Assembly (NCBI RefSeq): GCF_900156255.1 | Contig: NZ_FTMK01000003.1 | Span: forward strand, 62,001-126,000 | Length of the DNA stretch: 64,000 nt | Origin: Paracoccus thiocyanatus | Lineage (GTDB): Bacteria > Pseudomonadota > Alphaproteobacteria > Rhodobacterales > Rhodobacteraceae | Direction of reading: 5' to 3' | Shown here: piece after piece, positions 54,346-63,267 of the stretch | Layout of the letters: each line of letters begins with the position of its first letter | How positions within the stretch are numbered: the first letter of the stretch is position 1 | Position numbers and translations under genes: made by a program | The notes under the pieces: model-generated | Seen by the model: only the letters and a program-made list of their open reading frames with translations | The model's database searches: none | What the model was told of the DNA's origin: nothing

Positions 54346-54869
54346 CGGAAATCCTGCGGGTGGTTGGCCAGGCTGCCGGTCAGCGCCGCGTAAAGGATGG
54401 TGCGCCCGTCGATGGTCTCGGGTCCGCCGGCCATACCAAGCCAGGTCAGCAGCTCCGCCCCCTCGCCGTCGCGCACCGAAAGAACCCCGTGCGCCGTGCC
54501 GCTGCCCGGTGCGTAAAGCACCGCGAACTGGTTTTCGGCGCAGTCGTGCTGCTTGCAGGCGATCATGGCCAGGTATTCCTGGCCGCCGAAAGCCACGGTC
54601 TGGCTGGGCGAGATCACCGCGCCCTCGCGCAGCCATTCGGGCATCTGGTGGCCCTCGGCCATCTTCTCGACCGCCGCGGTCAGGCCCTGGTCCCTGCCCA
54701 GATCGGCCAGCGTCAGCCCCATCTCGGGGGCCGCGGCCTGGGCAGTCGCCTGCTCTGCCGTGCCTTGCGTTCCGGTGTCTTGCGCCCCGCTTTCCTGCGC
54801 CAGGGCGGCCGGTCCCAGCACCAGCGCGGCGGTCAGGGTCAGGGCGGGGATGATGCGGCGGATGGTCAT
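54333..54869 (-). CDS. Ivy-type periplasmic lysozyme inhibitor
   Basis: A 178-residue secreted protein. The signal peptide is about residues 1-24 (MTIRRIIPALTLTAALVLGP), then a Gln/Ala/Thr-rich linker to about 47. The C-terminal domain has CKQHDC (105-110), which corresponds to the CKPHDC loop that plugs the lysozyme active site in Ivy proteins. The Pro to Gln change in that loop is the one departure. It probably protects peptidoglycan from host or foreign lysozyme. Confidence 0.85.
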   Translation of the reverse strand: MTIRRIIPALTLTAALVLGPAALAQESGAQDTGTQGTAEQATAQAAAPEMGLTLADLGRDQGLTAAVEKMAEGHQMPEWLREGAVISPSQTVAFGGQEYLAMIACKQHDCAENQFAVLYAPGSGTAHGVLSVRDGEGAELLTWLGMAGGPETIDGRTILYAALTGSLANHPQDFRYAE

Positions 54870-55025
54870 GGCGGTCTTCCTTGTCCTTGTTCTTTCCGTC
54901 GTTCTTGCGTCCCGCCCTGCGGCGGCGGGCTGCCGATTCGCCTTAGGAACCTCTGGCACGGGTTGCGGGTTCCTCTGCCAATGCCCAGTTCTAGCACAGC
55001 CATGACATCGCAAGGTATCCGCAGG

Positions 55026-55847
55026 ATGACCGAACAAAGCCAGATCCCCCTCCGCCAGACCGTGCTGCCGCCCATCGACGACCCGACCGTGCATGCCGCG
55101 ATCGACAGGCTGGCGCGGCGCTACCTTCAGGCCGGGGGCATCGCGATGGAATTGCTGACCGCCGTCGGTGGCAAGGCCGAGGGGCTGATCGAACGTTTTC
55201 CGGCGGGCGTGCGCGGCCGCGTGGACCGCATCACCTTGGCGGCGCTGAACCGCGCCTTTGACGCCGCCTCGCGGTCGCGGGGGGTGCTGCGCGAACGCGG
55301 CGACATGTTCAACCGGCTGCTCTCGACCACCTCGGGGGCGGTGGGCGGGCTTGCCGGGATCGGCGGCGCGGCGCTGGAACTGCCGGTGACGGTGACGCTG
55401 CTTTTGCGCGCCATCATGGATATCGCCGCCGAACATGGGTTCGACCCCGTCTCGGACGAGGCGCGGCGCGAGGCGCTGCACGTCTTTGCCTCGGCCGGGC
55501 CGATGGCGGATGACGACGGCGCCGACCTGGGTCTCTTGGCCGCGCGCATGACCATCACCGGCCAGACCGTGCAGGCGCTGATCGCGCGGGTGGCGCCGCG
55601 GCTTTCGGCCTCACTTGCGCAGAAGCTGGCGGCGCAGGCGGTGCCGGTCTTGGGGGCGCTGGCCGGGGCGTCGATCAACTACAGCTTCACCCGCTATTAC
55701 CAGGAACTGGCGCGGGTGCATTTCGGCCTGCTGCGCCTGTCCCAGGAAACCGGCATCCCGCGCGAGGCCCTGGCCGAGGCGCTGGAGCTGCGCATGGCCC
55801 AGCTACGTCCAGCCGGCGGCGCGCGCAAACCGTCGCGGCGCGGCTAG
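55026..55847 (+). CDS. EcsC family protein
   Basis: A 273-residue protein of the EcsC family. LLSTTSGAVGGLAGIGGAALELPVTVTLLLRAI (about 98-130) is a glycine-rich hydrophobic region, followed by DIAAEHGFDPVSDEARREALHVF; a second glycine/alanine-rich hydrophobic segment is near 205-225. EcsC-type proteins are of unknown function, and no ABC transporter genes (EcsAB) are adjacent. It overlaps the convergent helicase gene by 4 bases. Confidence 0.85.
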   Translation: MTEQSQIPLRQTVLPPIDDPTVHAAIDRLARRYLQAGGIAMELLTAVGGKAEGLIERFPAGVRGRVDRITLAALNRAFDAASRSRGVLRERGDMFNRLLSTTSGAVGGLAGIGGAALELPVTVTLLLRAIMDIAAEHGFDPVSDEARREALHVFASAGPMADDDGADLGLLAARMTITGQTVQALIARVAPRLSASLAQKLAAQAVPVLGALAGASINYSFTRYYQELARVHFGLLRLSQETGIPREALAEALELRMAQLRPAGGARKPSRRG

Positions 55848-57385
55848 TCCCCGGCCTCGGCTTCAGCGGCCAGTTCCAGCGTGGCGGCCGGCACGGCAAG
55901 ATGGTCGATGCCCAACGGGGCCGAGGGTCGGGCGAGGCGCGATTTGACCACCCAGTGCAGCCGTTCCTGGGCGCGGGTGATGGCGACATAGGCCAGCCGC
56001 TTCCACAGCGCGATGCCGGCCTCGGAGCGGCCCGACCAGGCGGCGGCGGCAATGTCGGGGGCAAAGACCTGCACGTCGGGCCATTGGCTGCCCTGCGCCT
56101 TGTGGATCGTCACCGCCGCGCCATGCAGGAAGGTCGCGCCCATGCGGGCGGCAAAGGGGATGAAGGGCTCTTCGACATCGGGCATCTCGATCTTGACGAT
56201 GCTGGCCGCGGAAAGCCGGGGGTCTTCGGCCCCCACCACATGCAGGCGCGAAAAGCCGGGCTTGCGGCCCGGCCCCAGATAGACCACCTGCGCGCCCTTG
56301 ATCAGCCCCCGCGCCTCCAGGTCGATGCGCTTCTTGCGGTGCTTCAAGGGTAGTTCCAGCCCGTCGCAGATCAGGGGCTCGCCCGGCAGCAGCGCGTCGC
56401 CCGGCGCGCCATAGGCGGAGCGAAAGGCCTGGATCAGCTTGATGCGGGTGATATTGCGCCAGACCAGCACCGGGCTTTGCGCCATCAGGTCGGATTCCAC
56501 CCGTTCGGCCCAGATTACCCGCGGGTCGCGGGCGGCGGCGTCGCGGATCATCCGCTCGAACGCGTCGAATTCCAGCGCCGGATCGGCCAGCGCATGGGCA
56601 AGGTCCAGGATCGGGCTGTCGCCTTCCTGGCGGTGGATGCGGCTCAGCACCAGCCGCTGCGAGGGGGCCAGCCGCTCGAACACCATCTGCCCCGACTGGC
56701 CCACCGGGGCAAGCTGGGCCGGGTCGCCGAACAGCACCAGCACCGGAAAGATCTCGCGCAGGTCGTCGAATTGCCGTTCGTCCAGCATCGAGGCTTCGTC
56801 GATCAGCCCGATGTCCAGCCCTTCCTCGCGCCGCTTCCAGCCGCGAATGAAGTCCGAGCCGCGCAGCCCCGCCGCGGCCAGCGCGCCGGGGATCGAGGCA
56901 TGCTGGTCGTAGAACGCCTTGGCGCGGTCCAGCGCCGCGTCGGTCAGCCCCTCCATCAGCCCCGCGACCGACGGACGCTCGCCGGCGCCGGTCAGCCAGT
57001 CGGCGATGCGTTCGTATTCGGGGTCATAGACCGGGGTGTAAAGGATGCGGTGGATCGTGGTCGCCGGCACGCCGCGCATGCGCAGCACGAAGGCCGCCTT
57101 GTTGGTGGGGGCCAGGATGGCGACGGTGCGGCGGTCCTTGCGCTTCTTGCCTTCGTAATCGCCCGAGATGATGTCGACCCCGGCCGCCTTCAGCGCCTTG
57201 GTCAGTTCCGCCAGCAGCAGGGTCTTGCCCGAGCCGGCCTTGCCGATCACCGCCATCACCCGCCCCTTGCCGGGCTGCGGCGGCGCGATTTCTTCCGAGA
57301 CCAGGTCGATGCCGGCCTCTTCCAGGATGGCGGCAAGCGCATCCCAGGCTTCGGCCTGATCGGGGGAAAGGGCGGGCAGGGTCAT
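55844..57385 (-). CDS. RecD-like SF1 DNA helicase
   Basis: A 513-residue superfamily 1 helicase. The P-loop is VIGKAGSGKTLLL (about 46-58), Walker B is GLIDEASMLDER (about 193-204), motif III is LFGDPAQLAPVGQSGQM, and the UvrD-like C-terminal signature is AAVTIHKAQGSQWPDVQVF then AYVAITRAQERLHWVV. It is shorter than RecD2, lacks the N-terminal HhH region, and no recB/C genes are near, so it is a solitary Dda/RecD-like enzyme. The target DNA process is unknown. Confidence 0.9.
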   Translation of the reverse strand: MTLPALSPDQAEAWDALAAILEEAGIDLVSEEIAPPQPGKGRVMAVIGKAGSGKTLLLAELTKALKAAGVDIISGDYEGKKRKDRRTVAILAPTNKAAFVLRMRGVPATTIHRILYTPVYDPEYERIADWLTGAGERPSVAGLMEGLTDAALDRAKAFYDQHASIPGALAAAGLRGSDFIRGWKRREEGLDIGLIDEASMLDERQFDDLREIFPVLVLFGDPAQLAPVGQSGQMVFERLAPSQRLVLSRIHRQEGDSPILDLAHALADPALEFDAFERMIRDAAARDPRVIWAERVESDLMAQSPVLVWRNITRIKLIQAFRSAYGAPGDALLPGEPLICDGLELPLKHRKKRIDLEARGLIKGAQVVYLGPGRKPGFSRLHVVGAEDPRLSAASIVKIEMPDVEEPFIPFAARMGATFLHGAAVTIHKAQGSQWPDVQVFAPDIAAAAWSGRSEAGIALWKRLAYVAITRAQERLHWVVKSRLARPSAPLGIDHLAVPAATLELAAEAEAGD

Positions 57386-57448
57386 GCGCCCTTGTTAGCC
57401 CGCAGCGCGCGGGGCGGAAAGGCCGATCCGGTGGCAGGGCGGTGATTT

Positions 57449-57510
57449 GAGTATTTGAAAAACGGTGAAATGGACCGCTTGGGGGGCTGTTCACCGTTTT
57501 CCAAATACTC
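57449..57510. repeat. Compact palindromic element (family copy, best-matched)
   Basis: GAGTATTTGAAAAACGGTGA (57449-57468) pairs with its complement (57491-57510), 20 of 21 positions overall, around a 20-base spacer. It is the clearest copy of the dispersed element. It sits between two leftward genes, after the DMT transporter and before the helicase, and is a probable terminator. Confidence 0.87.
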
Positions 57511-57518
57511 ATGCGATT

Positions 57519-58394
57519 CTAGCCGCTCGTCGCGACCAGTGCCGCGACGCCCAGCACGACCAGCGCCATCCCGGCCAGTTGCCGGCGCGAGACGCCTTCG
57601 CGAAACAGCCGGCCCGAGACGATCTGCGCCAGCACCACCTCGACCAGGGCCAGGGTGCGGACATTGGCCGCCGCCGTCAGCGCAAAGCCCAGGAACCAGA
57701 ACAGCGAGGCCAGCGCCCCCAGCGCGCCCGCCCCCAGCGAGCCGCGCCAGTGCCGGGCGATGCCGGCCAGGGCGGGGCGGTCGCGCGCGCCGAGCCATGC
57801 CAGCATGATCGCGCTTTGCAGGGCCAGGGCCAGGACCAGCACGGTTGCCGCCCGCACCGCGCCGTCGCCAAAGGGCAGCGCCAGGATCGCACCGCGAAAG
57901 CCGATGGCCGACAGGCCGAACAGCGCCCCGGCCGCGATGCCCAGCCCCGCCGCCCGCCAGCCGCCGCGCCGCCAGTCGGCGCCGGACATCAACGTCACGC
58001 CCAGCGTCGCCGTGGCGATCGCGCCCATGCGCGCGGGGCCCAGCGGTTCGGCCAGCAGCAGGGCGCCGATCAGGGCCAGCGTCACCGGCTCGGTCTTGAT
58101 CAGCGCCGTGGTGACGCCGAAGCCGCGGTTTTCCATCGTCAGCAACATCAGCGCGGTGGCGGCGATCTGCGCGCCCGCCCCCAACGCCGTCCAGGCCAGC
58201 ACCGTGGCATCGGGCCTGGGCACCGGCGCAAGCCACGCCATGCCAGCCAGAACCAGCGCGGCAAAGGGCAGGCCGAAGAGAAAGCGCACCGCGGTCGCGC
58301 CGATGGTGCCCAGCTCCGCGGTCAGCCGCCGCTGCGCCGCGTTGCGCCCGGTCTGGGCCGCGGCGGCGATCAGCGTGGCCAGGATCCAGCTCAA
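57519..58394 (-). CDS. DMT/EamA family transporter
   Basis: A 291-residue inner-membrane protein with about ten hydrophobic segments in two EamA halves (first block LGTIGATAVRFLFGLPFAALVL, second about 150-285). Family members export metabolites such as amino acids or drugs, or import nucleotide sugars. The substrate is unknown. It is 16 bases downstream of hemE and may share its transcript. Confidence 0.9.
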   Translation of the reverse strand: MSWILATLIAAAAQTGRNAAQRRLTAELGTIGATAVRFLFGLPFAALVLAGMAWLAPVPRPDATVLAWTALGAGAQIAATALMLLTMENRGFGVTTALIKTEPVTLALIGALLLAEPLGPARMGAIATATLGVTLMSGADWRRGGWRAAGLGIAAGALFGLSAIGFRGAILALPFGDGAVRAATVLVLALALQSAIMLAWLGARDRPALAGIARHWRGSLGAGALGALASLFWFLGFALTAAANVRTLALVEVVLAQIVSGRLFREGVSRRQLAGMALVVLGVAALVATSG

Positions 58395-58410
58395 GCGCCG
58401 ATCCCGCCCG

Positions 58411-59439
58411 TCAGCCGCGGATGGCTTCCAGCATCCGCGTCACATTGTCGGGGTCGGCCTCGGGGGTGATGCCATGGCCGAGGTTGAAGATATGCGGCCC
58501 CTGCGAGAAAGCCTGCACGATCCGCCGCGTCTCGGCCACCAGTTCGTCGCCGCCGCTGACCAGCAGGCGCGGATTGAGGTTGCCCTGGACGCAGCCGTCC
58601 TTTTGCACCTCGGCCGCTGCCCAATCGGCGCTGACCGAATTGTCCAGCGCCACGCAATCGGCCCCGGTGGCACGGGCAAAGCCCGCATAGCGCGGCCCGG
58701 CTTCGCGCGGAAAGGCGATGACCGGAATGCCGGGATGGCGCGATTTCAGCGCCGCGATGATCCGCCGCGTCGGTTCGAGCGCGAAATCGTCGAAGTCCCG
58801 GCCCTTGAGCGAGCCGGCCCAGCTGTCGAACAGCTTGACGACCTCGGCCCCGGCCTCGATCTGGGCCGACAGGTAGTCGATGGTTCCCTGGGTGATCAGG
58901 TCGATCAGGGCGGCGAAGGCGGCGCGGTCCTGGGCCATGAAGGCATGGGCCGGTGCCTGGTCGGGGGTGCCGCGGCCGGCGACCATATAGGTCGCGACGG
59001 TCCAGGGCGCGCCGGCAAAGCCGATCAGCGTCGTTTCGCGCGGCAGTTCCCGCGCCAGGATGCGCACGGTTTCATAGATGGGCGACAGGGTGTCGTGGAT
59101 CGCCGCGGCCGGTTTCAGCGCCGCGACCTGCGCCGCGGTGGTGACGGTCGACAGCCGCGGCCCCTCGCCGGTGACGAACCACAGGTCCAGCCCCAGCGCC
59201 TGCGGCAAAAGCAGGATATCGGCAAAGAGAATCGCCGCGTCGAAGCCATAGCGGCGGATCGGTTGCAGCGTGACCTCGGCCGCCAGGTCGGGGTTATAGC
59301 ACAGCGACAAAAAGTCGCCGGCCTGGGCGCGGGTGGCGCGGTATTCCGGCAGGTAGCGGCCGGCCTGGCGCATCATCCAGACGGGCGGAACGGGCAGACG
59401 CTCGCCCTTGAGCGCGCGCAGGATGGTTTTTTCGGACAT
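58411..59439 (-). CDS. hemE: Uroporphyrinogen decarboxylase
   Basis: A 342-residue enzyme that removes four carboxyls from uroporphyrinogen III to give coproporphyrinogen III in heme synthesis. [16 protein letters not shown] (about 20-35) is the first signature with active-site arginines, and [14 protein letters not shown] carries the catalytic aspartate. [15 protein letters not shown] is the second signature. Divergent from hemC with a 75-base shared promoter gap. Confidence 0.97.
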   Translation of the reverse strand: MSEKTILRALKGERLPVPPVWMMRQAGRYLPEYRATRAQAGDFLSLCYNPDLAAEVTLQPIRRYGFDAAILFADILLLPQALGLDLWFVTGEGPRLSTVTTAAQVAALKPAAAIHDTLSPIYETVRILARELPRETTLIGFAGAPWTVATYMVAGRGTPDQAPAHAFMAQDRAAFAALIDLITQGTIDYLSAQIEAGAEVVKLFDSWAGSLKGRDFDDFALEPTRRIIAALKSRHPGIPVIAFPREAGPRYAGFARATGADCVALDNSVSADWAAAEVQKDGCVQGNLNPRLLVSGGDELVAETRRIVQAFSQGPHIFNLGHGITPEADPDNVTRMLEAIRG

Positions 59440-59514
59440 AATTCACCTCTCGCCCCCTTCATGGCGCGCCCGCCCCCGTTGTCAAGGCCGAGGGGGCGGG
59501 CTAAGCCCTGTGCC

Positions 59515-60456
59515 ATGACCCAGATGCCCGACCCCCAGAACCCCCTCCGCATCGGCACCCGCGGCTCGGCGCTTGCGCTGGCCCAGGCGCATGAAACCCG
59601 CGACCGGCTGATCGCCGCGCATGGCCTGGCGGCCGATGCGTTCGAGATCGTGGTGATCAAGACCACCGGCGACCGCGTGCTGGACCGGCCGCTGAAAGAA
59701 ATCGGCGGCAAGGGCCTGTTCACCCGCGAGATCGAGGATGCGCTGCTGGCGCAGGACATCGACATCGCCGTGCATTCGATGAAGGATATGCCGACGATCC
59801 AGCCCGACGGCTTGATGATCGACTGCTACCTGCCGCGCGAAGATGTGCGCGACGCCTTTGTCAGCGCGCAATACGGCGCGATTTCCCAGCTTCCGCCCGG
59901 CGCAGTGGTCGGATCATCCAGCCTGCGGCGGCGGGCGCAACTGGCGGCGCGGCGGCCGGACCTGAAGCTGGTGGAGTTTCGCGGGAACGTGCAGACCCGC
60001 CTGAAGAAGCTGGAAGAGGGGGTCGCCGTGGCGACCTTTCTGGCCATGGCCGGGCTGACCCGGCTGGGCATGCTGCATGTGGCGCGGGGCGCGGTCGAAC
60101 CGGACGAGATGCTGCCGGCCGTGGCCCAGGGCTGCATCGGGGTCGAGCGGCGCAGCGGTGATGCGCGCGTCGCCGCGCTGCTGGCCGCCATCGCCGACCG
60201 CGACAGCGGGCTGCGGGTCACGGCCGAGCGCGCCTTTCTGGCCGGGCTGGACGGTTCCTGCCAGACGCCCATCGCCGGGCTTGCGGAACTGGACGGCGAC
60301 CGGCTGCACCTGCGCGGCGAGATCCTGCGCCCCGACGGCAGCGAGGTGATCGTGGGCGAGCGCCGCGGCCTTGCCGCTGACGGCGCCGCCATGGGCAGCG
60401 ACCTGGCCGAGGAATTGCGCGCCCGCGCGCCCGCCGATTTCTTCGACTGGAGCTAA
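59515..60456 (+). CDS. hemC: Hydroxymethylbilane synthase
   Basis: A 313-residue enzyme that links four porphobilinogen units. RIGTRGSALALAQA begins the protein, KEIGGKGLFTREIEDAL and HSMKDMPT contain catalytic and cofactor-binding residues, and LKLVEFRGNVQTRL follows. The dipyrromethane cofactor is attached at Cys249 in LDGSCQTPIAG. The start MTQMPDPQ is just after the divergent hemE. The stop overlaps convergent cobD by 4 bases. Confidence 0.97.
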   Translation: MTQMPDPQNPLRIGTRGSALALAQAHETRDRLIAAHGLAADAFEIVVIKTTGDRVLDRPLKEIGGKGLFTREIEDALLAQDIDIAVHSMKDMPTIQPDGLMIDCYLPREDVRDAFVSAQYGAISQLPPGAVVGSSSLRRRAQLAARRPDLKLVEFRGNVQTRLKKLEEGVAVATFLAMAGLTRLGMLHVARGAVEPDEMLPAVAQGCIGVERRSGDARVAALLAAIADRDSGLRVTAERAFLAGLDGSCQTPIAGLAELDGDRLHLRGEILRPDGSEVIVGERRGLAADGAAMGSDLAEELRARAPADFFDWS

Positions 60457-61382
60457 AGCGCCAAGGCCAGCGCCAGCGCCAGTCCCAGCAGCACCATCGC
60501 CCGGCGATAAAGCGCCAGCCCGCGCAGCAGGTCTTGCGGGCCGGGGTCGCGGGCGTCTTCGTTCAGCCAGGGCTCGGGGCTTTCCACGCCGTGATAGCGG
60601 CGCGGACCCGACAGGCGCACGTCCAGCGCACCGGCCATGGCGGCCTCGGGCCAGCCGGCATTGGGCGAGCGGTGGCGGCGCGCATCGCGGCGCATTACTC
60701 GCCAGGCCCGCCGCGACCCCGCCGCCACGACAAAAAGCAGCCCGGTCAGGCGCGAGGCGGGCAGGTTCACCAGGTCGTCCAGCCGCGCCGCCACCCGCCC
60801 GAACAGCGCGTGGCGCGGGCTCATGTGGCCGATCATCGAATCAAGCGTGTTGATCGCCTTATAGGCCGCGATCCCCGGCAGACCTGCCACCGCCGCCCAA
60901 AACAGCGGCGCGACCACCCCGTCCGAGGTGTTTTCGGCCAGGCTTTCCAGGGCGGCGCGGGCGATGGGCTGGGGCCGGTCGTCCAGGTCGCGGCCGACGA
61001 TCATCGCCACTGCCGCCCTGGCCTGCGGCACATCGCCCTGGGCCAGCGGCCGGGCCACGGCGGCGACGTGATCGTGCAGCGACCGGGTGGCGACCAGCGG
61101 CCAGGCCAGCAGGCCCAGCAGAACGGGGCCGAGGGTCAGCGGCAAGAGCGCCCAGGTCAGCAGCAGCGCCGGGACGACCGCCGCGCCAAGCGTCACCGCG
61201 ACCGCCAGCGCGCCGCGGGCGATGCGGTGCCCGCCGCCATTCCAGCGCCGGTCCAGCGCCGAGATCAGCCGGCCGATCCAGACCACCGGGTGCGAGATGC
61301 GGCGATAAAGCGCATCCGGCCAGCCGATCAGCGCATCGGCCAGCATTGCCGTAAGCGCGATGGTCAAGGTTTCCTGCGTCAC
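60453..61382 (-). CDS. cobD: Adenosylcobinamide-phosphate synthase
   Basis: A 309-residue CbiB/CobD inner-membrane protein that attaches the aminopropanol arm to adenosylcobyrate. HPVVWIGRLISALDRRWN (about 31-48) and SLAENTSDGVVAPLFWAAV (about 148-166) are family blocks, followed by KAINTLDSMIGHMSPRH. About five membrane segments. It starts at GTG overlapping the cobC stop. The remaining cobalamin genes are not in the window. Confidence 0.94.
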   Translation of the reverse strand: MTQETLTIALTAMLADALIGWPDALYRRISHPVVWIGRLISALDRRWNGGGHRIARGALAVAVTLGAAVVPALLLTWALLPLTLGPVLLGLLAWPLVATRSLHDHVAAVARPLAQGDVPQARAAVAMIVGRDLDDRPQPIARAALESLAENTSDGVVAPLFWAAVAGLPGIAAYKAINTLDSMIGHMSPRHALFGRVAARLDDLVNLPASRLTGLLFVVAAGSRRAWRVMRRDARRHRSPNAGWPEAAMAGALDVRLSGPRRYHGVESPEPWLNEDARDPGPQDLLRGLALYRRAMVLLGLALALALAL

Positions 61383-61930
61383 GGCGCGACCCGGTTGACG
61401 GCCTCGACCGCCCAGCCGGCGGGGCTGCGCGCCAGGATGGTCAGCGACAGCGGCGCCACGGAAAAGGACAGCGCCGCCGGGCCGACCGCCAGCGCCAGCG
61501 CCGCCCGCACCGTGCCGGCATGGGCGACCACGGCCACGGTGCCCTGCGCCCGATCCAGCAGCGGCTGCACCCGCGCGGCCATGTCCAGGAAGCTTTCGCC
61601 CCCCGGCGGGCGCTGGCGGGCCAGTTCCTCGGGCAGCAGCGGGCCAAGGTCGGGGATCGTGGCGCCGGGTTCCTCCCAGGCGCCGAAATCCTGCTCCCAC
61701 AGGGCGGGATGCCATTCCGGGGACAGATCCAGCGCCGCGCAGGTCTGCCGGCAGCGCCGGGCGGGGCTGGACCAATGCGTCCCGGCGCCATCCAGCGCGG
61801 CGCGCGCCCAGTCCAGCGCCGCGCGGTCGCTGCAATCCGCCGCGACGTCGCGGCGACCGGCCAGACCCGGCACGGCCAGCGGCGCATGGCGCAGCATCAG
61901 CAGCCGCGCGGCAACAGGGGCAGGGTTCAT
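61379..61930 (-). CDS. cobC: Histidine phosphatase, probable alpha-ribazole phosphatase
   Basis: A 183-residue phosphoglycerate-mutase-fold protein. The catalytic histidine is in LMLRHAP (about 11-17), a RHA variant of the usual RHG, and the second histidine is in VAVVAHAGTVRAAL. The adjacent cobD points to CobC, which removes the phosphate from alpha-ribazole phosphate. Another substrate is possible from sequence alone. It starts the leftward cobC-cobD pair. Confidence 0.85.
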   Translation of the reverse strand: MNPAPVAARLLMLRHAPLAVPGLAGRRDVAADCSDRAALDWARAALDGAGTHWSSPARRCRQTCAALDLSPEWHPALWEQDFGAWEEPGATIPDLGPLLPEELARQRPPGGESFLDMAARVQPLLDRAQGTVAVVAHAGTVRAALALAVGPAALSFSVAPLSLTILARSPAGWAVEAVNRVAP

Positions 61931-62072
61931 CGGGCATCCTTGCGGTTTGGCCGGCCTTGGATGGCCGCGGGGCGCGGACTTGTCAACGCGCGCCCCGCAG
62001 GCGCAGGATGGCCCCGGACCGCCCAGAACAGGCTTGACGCGGGCCGGGCACCGGCCGCATAAGTCAGTTAAA

Positions 62073-62086
62073 TGAACACTTGTTCA
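62073..62086. promoter_or_regulatory. Inverted repeat TGAACA-CT-TGTTCA before the isovaleryl-CoA dehydrogenase gene
   Basis: Perfect 6-base arms, 20 bases before the start codon and just ahead of the GAGGAGAAGG ribosome site. The position fits a repressor operator, such as a TetR or MerR-family regulator of leucine or fatty-acid catabolism. Confidence 0.55.
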
Positions 62087-62106
62087 ATAAACAGAGGAGA
62101 AGGCCG

Positions 62107-63267
62107 ATGTTCACCGCGGGAATGCAGTTCGACCTGGGCGAGGACGTGAACGCGCTGCGCGACACCGTCCACCGCTGGGCGCAGGAGCGGGTGAAGCCGA
62201 TGGCGGCCCAGGTGGACCGATCCAATGCATTCCCGAACGAGCTGTGGCGCGAAATGGGCGATCTGGGCCTGTTGGGCATCACCGTGTCCGAGGAATATGG
62301 CGGCGCCGGCCTGGGCTATTTGGCCCATGTCGTCGCGACCGAGGAAATCGCCCGCGCCTCGGCCTCGGTCAGCCTGTCCTATGGCGCGCATTCGAACCTT
62401 TGCGTGAACCAGATCAAGCTGAACGGCAGCGATGAACAGCGGCGGAAATACCTGCCCGGCCTGTGCAGCGGCCGCGCCGTCGGCGCCCTGGCCATGTCCG
62501 AGGAGGGCGCGGGCAGCGACGTGGTCGGCATGAAGCTGCGCGCCGAAAAGCGCGGCGACCGCTATGTGCTCAATGGCAATAAATACTGGATCACCAACGC
62601 GCCCGACGCCGATACGCTGGTGGTCTATGCCAAGACCGACCCCGAGGCCGGCAGCCGCGGCATCACCGCCTTTATCGTCGAGCGCGGCATGGCCGGCTTT
62701 TCGACCAGCCCGCATTTCGACAAGCTGGGCATGCGCGGCTCGAACACCGGCGAGCTGATCTTCCACGATTGCGAGGTGCCCGCGGAAAACGTGCTGGGGG
62801 CCGAGGGCAAGGGCGTGCGGGTGCTGATGTCGGGCCTTGATTACGAACGGCTGGTGCTGTCGGGCATCGGCACCGGCATCATGGCCGCCTGCCTTGACGA
62901 GGTCATGCCCTATGTCAAGGAACGCAAGCAGTTCGGCCAGCCCATCGGGTCCTTCCAACTGATGCAGGCCAAGGTCGCCGACATGTATGTCGCGCTGAAC
63001 ACGGCGCGCGCCTATGTCTACGAGGTAGCGAAGGCCTGCGACGCGGGCCGCGTCACCCGCCAGGATGCGGCCGGCGCGGTGCTTTACGCCAGCGAACAGG
63101 CCATGGTGCAGGCGCATCAGGCCGTGCAGGCGCTGGGCGGCGCCGGCTTCCTGAACGATTCCGCGGTCAGCCGGCTGTTCCGCGATGCCAAGCTGATGGA
63201 GATCGGCGCCGGAACCTCGGAAATCCGCCGGATGCTGATCGGGCGGCAGTTGATGGACATTGCCTGA
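62107..63267 (+). CDS. ivd: Isovaleryl-CoA dehydrogenase
   Basis: A 386-residue FAD acyl-CoA dehydrogenase in leucine breakdown. The FAD/substrate block is [19 protein letters not shown] (about 127-145). The catalytic base is Glu247 in [15 protein letters not shown], the position specific for isovaleryl-CoA dehydrogenase, and [20 protein letters not shown] and [16 protein letters not shown] are family blocks. The start at 62107 has an ideal ribosome site. The methylcrotonyl-CoA carboxylase genes usually found after it are absent here. Confidence 0.95.
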   Translation: MFTAGMQFDLGEDVNALRDTVHRWAQERVKPMAAQVDRSNAFPNELWREMGDLGLLGITVSEEYGGAGLGYLAHVVATEEIARASASVSLSYGAHSNLCVNQIKLNGSDEQRRKYLPGLCSGRAVGALAMSEEGAGSDVVGMKLRAEKRGDRYVLNGNKYWITNAPDADTLVVYAKTDPEAGSRGITAFIVERGMAGFSTSPHFDKLGMRGSNTGELIFHDCEVPAENVLGAEGKGVRVLMSGLDYERLVLSGIGTGIMAACLDEVMPYVKERKQFGQPIGSFQLMQAKVADMYVALNTARAYVYEVAKACDAGRVTRQDAAGAVLYASEQAMVQAHQAVQALGGAGFLNDSAVSRLFRDAKLMEIGAGTSEIRRMLIGRQLMDIA

